12,561 bases of DNA from an uncultured Bacilli bacterium (GTDB lineage Bacteria > Bacillota_I > Bacilli_A > RF39 > UBA660). Below the pieces are notes generated by a model. That model was not told the DNA's origin and did not search any database. It worked only from the letters and a program-made list of their open reading frames with translations. This document shows positions 7,403 through 12,561 of the stretch, in pieces; the stretch's first letter is position 1; every line of letters begins with the position of its first letter. The position numbers were made by a program, and so were the translations under genes. The stretch is taken from the NCBI GenBank assembly GCA_949746915.1, contig CATKEA010000145.1:1-12561 (forward strand). The letters are read 5' to 3'.

Positions 7403-8041
7403 ATGAAAATAATGATAGCTGATGAAGAACATGATGTTATAATTTTAAAGAAAAGAAGTAATAAGAATACATATTTTAGAATAAAAGAAGATCTTAATCT
7501 TTATGTTACTACTAATTTTTTAGTATCAGATAAAAGTATTTCTAGAATGATAGATGAAAATTATAAATCAATTGTTAGAATGTATAATAAGCAGTTATAT
7601 AAAAAAAATATGAAAGAAAAGTTTTTTTATTTAGGAAGAGAATATGATGTTGTTTATACTAATGGTGGTGATATTTATTTAGGAAATGATAAAGTTTTTA
7701 TTGGTAAAAGTGCTAACTTAGATAAGTGGTATCGTAAGGAAGCAGAAATTGTTTTTAAAAATTGTTTAGATTCATCATATAATCAATTTACAAGAAATAT
7801 TCCAAGGCCAACTCTTCGTATTAGGAAGATGACTAGTAGATGGGGTGTATGTAATACTGCTACTCATGTTGTAACTCTTAATTTAGAGTTGATGAAGAGA
7901 GATATTTTATGTTTGGAATATGTTGTAATGCATGAGTTATCACATTTGGTTGAAGCAAATCATTCAAAAAAGTTTTGGAATGTGGTTGAAGAAAATTTTC
8001 CAAATTATCGAGAAATCAGACAGATAATGCGAAAGTTTTAA
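7403..8041 (+). CDS. YgjP/DUF45-family zinc metallopeptidase (M48-like)
   Basis: This 212-residue soluble protein belongs to the YgjP/DUF45 family of predicted zinc-dependent peptidases. The gluzincin-type site is HELSH at residues 177-181 (zinc ligands H177 and H181, catalytic E178), followed by H187 in ANHSKKFW as probable third ligand. The family motif MTSRWGVCN is at 143-151. Length and C-terminal placement of the site are typical, and no signal peptide or membrane segment is seen, so it should act in the cytoplasm. The natural substrate of this family is not established. The start is ATG 7403 because GGTGG (7393-7397) is 5 bases upstream; the frame is open to a TTG at 7358 that lacks a ribosome binding site. 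It is divergent from sspI and separated by 34 bases from the next membrane-protein gene, with which it could be co-transcribed because no terminator lies between. Confidence 0.9.
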   Translation: MKIMIADEEHDVIILKKRSNKNTYFRIKEDLNLYVTTNFLVSDKSISRMIDENYKSIVRMYNKQLYKKNMKEKFFYLGREYDVVYTNGGDIYLGNDKVFIGKSANLDKWYRKEAEIVFKNCLDSSYNQFTRNIPRPTLRIRKMTSRWGVCNTATHVVTLNLELMKRDILCLEYVVMHELSHLVEANHSKKFWNVVEENFPNYREIRQIMRKF

Positions 8042-8075
8042 ATTTGTAATATATAATATAAATGGAGGATAAGTC

Positions 8076-9503
8076 ATGGATTATGTAGGGTTATTAGTGG
8101 AACTATTATATATTATTTTTATTATAATGGTTTCGACAATATTACTTAATAAGAAAAAAATAAGTTTTGAGGTCTCAAGAAAGTTTATTCATATAGGACT
8201 TTGTAATACTTATTTAATAGCTTGGATTTTTTTTGAAAATGTAGTACTTGCGAGTATTTTACCACTATTATTTATTATTATTAATTTTTATTCTTATAAA
8301 CATAAAACGATAAAAGCCATTGAACGAGTTAATGGTGATGGTTTAGGTACTGTTTGGTATGTTTTATCAATTTTTATTTTGATAGTTACTTTATTTAGTA
8401 CTAGAAAATATATTTATATTGGTGCTATTTCAGTTTTAATATTAGGATATGCTGATGGTCTTTGTGGTATCATTGGAACGAATATGGGAAAGCATCGATT
8501 TAAAAATAATAAAAGTTTAGAAGGAAGTTTAGTTTTCTTTATTGTTTCTTATTTTATTTCATATTTGATGTTAAAGATTAATTGCTATGATAATTTGATT
8601 ATTTATTCGTTTATCATTGCAACTTATGGTACAGTTATAGAAGTTTTATGTACAAAAGGTTTTGATAATTTATTTGTACCGCTTCTTCTTGCAATTGTTA
8701 TTTATTTTTTAACAGTTAGTAATTGGTTCTTTGATTTTAGTATTGCTATTAGTATTAATTTATTGATTGGTGTTCTTGCAAATGGTTTGTCTTTTTTTGA
8801 TTTGAAAGGGACAATAGCAGCAGTTGTTTTAGGATTTTTTGTTTACTATCTTGCTGGTGTTTATTCATATATTTCGTTAATTGGTTATATAGTATTTGCT
8901 AATAGTGTCAGTTTGTTTTGTTCATCAAAAGTAAGGATGAAAACACAGGAAAAACGAGGGATAGAGCAAGTTATTTGCAATGGATTAATTCCTTTTTGTG
9001 CAGTTATATTATATTTTTATTTAAAAACAGATATTTGTCTTGTTCTTTATTTACTTGGACTTGCTGGATCTTGTAGTGATACATTTGGTGGAGATTTTGG
9101 AAAGTTATCTAATGCGAAAGTTAGATATTTAATATCTGGAAAGGAAGTACCAAAGGGTTCTAGTGGTGGTGTAACAATTAGAGGGTTAATTGGCTCTTTG
9201 ATTGCTTCTATGGTTATTGGGGCATTTAGTTTTGTTGTATTTGAGGAAAGACAATTACTTTATTTTGTGCTAGTTTCTGTTTTTGGATTTTTATCTTCAG
9301 TTATTGATAGTATTATGGGGGAAGTACTTCAAGTAAAATATAAAAATATTCACAATAATGGTGTAGTAGAAAAATTAGAAAAAGAAGAGATAAACAATTA
9401 TACTAAAGTGAGTGGAATTAATTTTATTGGAAATAGTATGGTTAATTTTTTATCAGTATTAGCAAGTTGTTTGATGTTGATGGTTTTATATTTTTTAATA
9501 TAG
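8076..9503 (+). CDS. Fused phytol/dolichol-kinase-like + DUF92 (TMEM19/VTE6-like) membrane protein
   Basis: This 475-residue, highly hydrophobic protein joins two families. Residues about 1-215 resemble the CTP-dependent phytol/dolichol kinase and CDP-diglyceride synthase group: RKFIHIG (35-41), NGDGLG (86-91), YADG with D127, and KSLEGS (146-151). Residues about 228-475 are a DUF92 (TMEM19) domain: SDTFGGDFGK (334-343), PKGSSGGVTIRG (359-370), and the DSIMGEVLQ and GINFIGNSMVN elements near the end. In plants the VTE5 family phosphorylates phytol and the DUF92 member VTE6 phosphorylates phytyl phosphate to the diphosphate. The fusion could therefore carry out two successive phosphorylations of an isoprenoid alcohol at the membrane. 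That is inference; the lipid in this organism is unknown. Key motifs of both halves look intact. The start is supported by GGAGG at 8064-8068, 7 bases upstream. The stop codon overlaps the ribosome binding site of the ABC ATPase gene, so co-expression is very likely. Confidence 0.85.
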   Translation: MDYVGLLVELLYIIFIIMVSTILLNKKKISFEVSRKFIHIGLCNTYLIAWIFFENVVLASILPLLFIIINFYSYKHKTIKAIERVNGDGLGTVWYVLSIFILIVTLFSTRKYIYIGAISVLILGYADGLCGIIGTNMGKHRFKNNKSLEGSLVFFIVSYFISYLMLKINCYDNLIIYSFIIATYGTVIEVLCTKGFDNLFVPLLLAIVIYFLTVSNWFFDFSIAISINLLIGVLANGLSFFDLKGTIAAVVLGFFVYYLAGVYSYISLIGYIVFANSVSLFCSSKVRMKTQEKRGIEQVICNGLIPFCAVILYFYLKTDICLVLYLLGLAGSCSDTFGGDFGKLSNAKVRYLISGKEVPKGSSGGVTIRGLIGSLIASMVIGAFSFVVFEERQLLYFVLVSVFGFLSSVIDSIMGEVLQVKYKNIHNNGVVEKLEKEEINNYTKVSGINFIGNSMVNFLSVLASCLMLMVLYFLI

Positions 9504-9513
9504 GAGGGTGTGT

Positions 9514-10413
9514 ATGCTAAAGGTTAAAAATATAATTAAGTATTATGGTAGCAATATGGCTGTTGATAATTTGTCATTTGAAGTTCAAAATGGTGAAATA
9601 TTCGGTTTACTTGGTGCTAATGGAGCAGGAAAGACAACAACTTTTAGAATTATCATGGGACTTTTGGATGCTAATCATGGTAGTGTTACATTAGATGGAA
9701 AGAAAATTGATTATAAACTAGTAGAGAAGATAGGATTTGTTACAGAAGAGAGAAGTCTATTAACGAAACTTACTGTTAATGATCAACTTATTTATTATGG
9801 AATATTAAAAGGAATGAGTGAAGATGAAATAGTTAAAAAGATGGATTACTGGTTAGATCGATTTAAAATTTCTGAGTATAAAAATAGGAAGATTAAAGAA
9901 TTATCAAAAGGAAATCAACAAAAGATTCAATTTATAGCAGCTATTATAAATGATCCTAAGTTATTAATTTTAGATGAGCCTTTTACTGGACTTGATCCGA
10001 TTAATGTTAAGATGTTTAAGGAGGCAATTTTAGAATTGAAGGATAATGGTTGCTCGATAATTTTTTCTTCTCATCAGATGGAACATATTGAAGAGTTTTG
10101 TGAAAAACTAGTTATTTTAGTAAAGGGAAAGGTTGTTTTAGAAGGTTATCTTAATGATATAAAGAAAGAGTATCAAAAACAGAATATTTTTATTCAAGGT
10201 GATGTTGATGTTTCTAAATTAGAAAAAATAGCAGGTGTTTTGGAGGTCGTGCAAAATAGTGGAGAATATGTAGTTAGAATTGTTAATAAGGATGTTGTTA
10301 AGAATGTCTTTTCGATAGTTTCTAAGTTTGAAAATATTACTAAGTTTGTTGTAGAAGAAGCAAGTTTAAACGAAATATTTATTTCGAAAGTAGGTGAATC
10401 TTATGAGAAATAA
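9514..10413 (+). CDS. ABC transporter ATP-binding protein (NatA-like)
   Basis: This 299-residue ATPase subunit has Walker A GANGAGKTT (34-42), the signature LSKGNQQK (130-137; usual form LSGGQ/LSKGN), Walker B LLILDEP (150-156) with catalytic E155, and H-loop H187. A C-terminal region of about 85 residues (215-299) is typical of NatA and other exporters of the ABC-2 type. It should energise the permease encoded just downstream. NatAB in Bacillus exports Na+; related pairs export antibiotics or lipids, so the substrate here is open. The start is ATG 9514, 6 bases after AGGAGG (9502-9507); an upstream in-frame GTG at 9508 touches that site. The gene overlaps the permease gene by 11 bases and follows the fused kinase gene by 10 bases. 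Confidence 0.93.
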   Translation: MLKVKNIIKYYGSNMAVDNLSFEVQNGEIFGLLGANGAGKTTTFRIIMGLLDANHGSVTLDGKKIDYKLVEKIGFVTEERSLLTKLTVNDQLIYYGILKGMSEDEIVKKMDYWLDRFKISEYKNRKIKELSKGNQQKIQFIAAIINDPKLLILDEPFTGLDPINVKMFKEAILELKDNGCSIIFSSHQMEHIEEFCEKLVILVKGKVVLEGYLNDIKKEYQKQNIFIQGDVDVSKLEKIAGVLEVVQNSGEYVVRIVNKDVVKNVFSIVSKFENITKFVVEEASLNEIFISKVGESYEK

Positions 10414-11725
10414 GTTTTGGTATTTGACTGGTGTCAGTTTAAAGAAGAAGATTAAGACAAAATGGTTTTTAATTGCTAATATTGTTTTGTGTATTGGAAT
10501 TTTATTAATTACTAATATAGATTCAGTTATTTCTTTTTTTGGTGGAGATTTTAATGATGATATTAATATTGTTGTAGTGGATGAAACTAATTATAATGCT
10601 AGTGCTATTTTTAAAGAAAGCTTGAACAGTACTAATATATTGTTAGGTAATGAATCAAAAACAAACATTTATATTAGTAAGGATACTGAAGAAAATGAAA
10701 TTGATAAGGTTGTAGATACTGATAAGATATTAATTGTTTTTAATGCTGATGAAGATGTATATGTTACTGCAAAGATTATATCCGATGATATAATTGATAG
10801 CATTTATTATAATACTTTAATTCAAGCTCTAACTTTAACTAAAACTTCTATTGCTATGTCATTAGCTGATGTAGATGCAGCCTTGCTAACTAAGATTACA
10901 TCACCAATTAATATAGAGAGAGTATTATTAGATAATGATGTTAGTGAAGATGAGAGTATGAATATTATTATGTCAACAGTGTTTCCTACGATTATAATGC
11001 CATTTTTTGTATTAGTAATATTTTTAGTTCAAATGATAGGTGCTGAAATAAATGAAGAAAAGCAGACTCGTAGTATGGAGGTAATTATTTCAAATGTTAG
11101 TCCAAAGGTTCATTTCTTCTCAAAAGTATTATCTGCTAATGTTTTTGTTATTGTTCAGGCTGTACTTTTGATTTTATATGCATTATTTGGGATGTTTATT
11201 AGATTTAATTTTAGTGGAGGTAGCACTATATCAAACGGGTTGACTAGTGGCGTTAATAGTGTTGTTGAGATGCTAAATAGTACTGGTTTTATGGATAAGT
11301 TAATATTCATTATCCCACTAACAATTGTTTTATTGATTTTGTCTTTTATTGCTTATTCGTTAGTTGCTGGTATTTTAGCTAGTATGACTGTTAATATGGA
11401 AGATTTTCAGCAAATACAAACGCCAATTATTTTTGTTAGTTTGGGCGGATATTATTTGGCAATAATGGCAGCAATGTTTAAAGGATCTATATTGATTAGA
11501 ATCTTAAGTTATATTCCATTTATTTCTTGTTTATTATCTCCAGCACTTTTAGTAATTGGAGAAGTTGGTATAGTGGATGTTGTTGTTTCTATTTTGATGC
11601 TTTGTGGTTTTATTTTTGTAGCAGTTAGATATGGCTTGAAAATTTACAAAATTGGAATTTTAAACTATTCAACTGATAGAATGTGGAGTAAAATATTTAA
11701 GGCTGTGAAGGTTAAAGATATTTAA
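10403..11725 (+). CDS. ABC-2 family permease (NatB-like)
   Basis: This 440-residue membrane subunit has one N-terminal membrane segment (about 20-38), a large extracytoplasmic domain (about 40-190), and some six further segments (about 192-213, 242-266, 299-322, 341-360, 365-385, 391-410). MEVIISNVSP (225-234) and MEDFQQIQTP (332-341) are typical of the NatB/YhaP group of ABC-2 permeases. With the overlapping ATPase it should form an exporter. The start is ATG 10403, 5 bases after AGGTGA (10392-10397); it overlaps the ATPase gene's last 11 bases, which suggests translational coupling. An upstream in-frame GTG at 10394 lies inside the ribosome binding site. The exported substrate is unknown: Na+/H+ by analogy with NatAB, or a lipid or peptide. 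Confidence 0.9.
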   Translation: MRNKFWYLTGVSLKKKIKTKWFLIANIVLCIGILLITNIDSVISFFGGDFNDDINIVVVDETNYNASAIFKESLNSTNILLGNESKTNIYISKDTEENEIDKVVDTDKILIVFNADEDVYVTAKIISDDIIDSIYYNTLIQALTLTKTSIAMSLADVDAALLTKITSPINIERVLLDNDVSEDESMNIIMSTVFPTIIMPFFVLVIFLVQMIGAEINEEKQTRSMEVIISNVSPKVHFFSKVLSANVFVIVQAVLLILYALFGMFIRFNFSGGSTISNGLTSGVNSVVEMLNSTGFMDKLIFIIPLTIVLLILSFIAYSLVAGILASMTVNMEDFQQIQTPIIFVSLGGYYLAIMAAMFKGSILIRILSYIPFISCLLSPALLVIGEVGIVDVVVSILMLCGFIFVAVRYGLKIYKIGILNYSTDRMWSKIFKAVKVKDI

Positions 11726-11793
11726 AGTATAAATAGGTGTATTATTTTGTTGATATGTTGGAATAAAGACAAGTTATTATTAGAGGTGATTTG

Positions 11794-12537
11794 ATGGAAA
11801 TTAGAAAATTTTCAAAACAAAAAGATGGGATGTATAAGTTACAGTTTGATGAGTTTAGTGTTAGTTTACATGAAGATTTGATTTTAAAGTATCAACTTTT
11901 GTTGAAAAAGAATATTTCTATTGATGAGCTTGATGAGATTAGACTGGAAAATAATAAGTATGAGGCTTATAACATAGCTTTAAAGTATATAAAAAGAAGA
12001 CTTAGGAGTGAATATGAAGTTAGAAGTTATTTAACTGAAAAAGCAATTTCTTTAGATAATATTAATTTTACTTGTGTGCTTTTAGAGAGTCAAGGGTATT
12101 TAAATGATAAAGTTTATGCTTTAAGTTATTTGCATGATAAGATAAATATGTCTTTGGATGGTCCTTATAAAATTAGAAAATATCTTTCTAGTAATAAGGT
12201 AGAAGATTTAATTATTGATGAAGTTATGTCTTCTTTTTCTAAGGAATTAGAACGTGGTAGAGTAGAGAAAATTATTTCTAAGAATATAAAGATTAATAAA
12301 AGTAAAAGTAATAATATACTTCAAATAAAATTAAAACAACTGCTTATTAATCTTGGTTATAGTACAGATATTATAAATTCTAGTTTATCAACTATTAAGG
12401 TTGATGATAGTTCTATCAAAGAAAAAGAATATGAGAAAATTAAAAGAAAACTGTCTAGAAAATATTCTGGTAGTGAGCTTGAGTATAAAATCAGACAAAA
12501 AATGTATCAAAAAGGTTTTAGTAGTTATGAGGATTAA
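11794..12537 (+). CDS. recX: Recombination regulator RecX
   Basis: This 247-residue cytoplasmic protein matches the RecX family, which binds RecA-DNA filaments and modulates RecA ATPase and strand exchange. The three-helix repeats are visible: AYNIALKYIKRRLRSEYEVR (58-77) then LTEKAI; LLESQGYLNDKVYALSYLHD (96-115) with KIRKYL (126-131); and a C-terminal repeat around 214-246 ending in KGFSSYED. The length fits the longer RecX form of Bacilli. Lysine and arginine are abundant, as expected for a nucleoprotein binder. ATG 11794 is chosen because GAGGTG (11783-11788) is 5 bases upstream; the in-frame TTG at 11791 is too close. It lies 68 bases after the permease gene with no terminator in between, so read-through from the upstream operon is likely. 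No SOS box is seen and recA is not in the window. Confidence 0.9.
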   Translation: MEIRKFSKQKDGMYKLQFDEFSVSLHEDLILKYQLLLKKNISIDELDEIRLENNKYEAYNIALKYIKRRLRSEYEVRSYLTEKAISLDNINFTCVLLESQGYLNDKVYALSYLHDKINMSLDGPYKIRKYLSSNKVEDLIIDEVMSSFSKELERGRVEKIISKNIKINKSKSNNILQIKLKQLLINLGYSTDIINSSLSTIKVDDSSIKEKEYEKIKRKLSRKYSGSELEYKIRQKMYQKGFSSYED

Positions 12538-12547
12538 AAAAAGTTGC

Positions 12548-12561
12548 AGGAGTGTTTCTTG
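12548..12561 (+). promoter_or_regulatory. Possible ribosome binding site and TTG start of a gene cut off by the window end
   Basis: AGGAG (12548-12552) is followed after 6 bases by TTG as the last three bases of the window. This spacing would suit the start of another plus-strand gene 21 bases after recX. Only one codon is visible, so nothing can be said about its product. Confidence 0.3.

Noticed and set aside
8052..8057. TATAAT before the fused kinase gene
   Set aside because: No acceptable -35 box lies 15-19 bases upstream and there is no TG extension, so in this AT-rich spacer it is probably chance.
11726..11793. Possible recX promoter (TTGATA at 11750-11755 with TATTAT at 11775-11780)
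   Set aside because: The spacer is 19 bases and the transcript would start at or inside the ribosome binding site; too weak to call.
1..12561. CRISPR array, insertion sequence, phage or defence system, RNA genes
   Set aside because: I saw no regularly spaced repeats, transposase or integrase genes, or tRNA/rRNA-like sequence. The gene content is ordinary chromosomal.

Overview
The window is strongly AT-rich, with A/T-ending codons throughout, strong Shine-Dalgarno sites and Bacillus-type promoters. It holds nine protein genes and no RNA genes, mobile elements or CRISPR arrays. The standard bacterial code fits: tryptophans are TGG, and all nine genes end in TAA or TAG. A gene for the minor small acid-soluble spore protein SspI points to a low-GC endospore-forming Firmicute, probably a Bacilli/Erysipelotrichia-like gut lineage. 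That placement is inferred from gene content only.

Layout. (1) Positions 1-2032: a short regulatory region with an AT-rich inverted repeat and a sigma-A-like promoter, then a solitary AMP-forming acyl-CoA/acyl-acid ligase closed by an intrinsic terminator. (2) Positions 2034-7056: an extended -10 promoter drives a two-gene operon. It encodes a 7-TM hybrid histidine kinase (HisKA-HATPase-REC-HPt) and, about 10 bp downstream, a Ca2+-type P-type ATPase. The operon ends at a 14-bp hairpin that also serves the convergent sspI gene. (3) Positions 7058-8041: sspI on the minus strand and a YgjP/DUF45 zinc metallopeptidase on the plus strand, divergent, with candidate promoters that overlap. (4) Positions 8076-12537: a tightly packed plus-strand run of a fused polyprenol/phytol-kinase-like + DUF92 membrane protein, a NatA-like ABC ATPase, an overlapping NatB-like permease, and recX. 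A possible further start codon lies at the last bases.

How the genes may work together. The hybrid kinase and the Ca2+ pump are probably co-expressed, so a membrane signal and Ca2+ export may be linked. The kinase carries all phosphorelay modules except a final response regulator, which must be encoded elsewhere. The fused membrane protein joins two families whose plant members act in sequence (VTE5 phytol kinase, VTE6 phytyl-phosphate kinase). It is therefore a candidate one-protein route from an isoprenoid alcohol to its diphosphate, and is the most interesting item here. The adjacent ABC exporter shares its operon, but its substrate cannot be read from sequence. In five or six genes the longest reading frame begins upstream of the ribosome binding site; the starts given here are those placed correctly relative to the Shine-Dalgarno.
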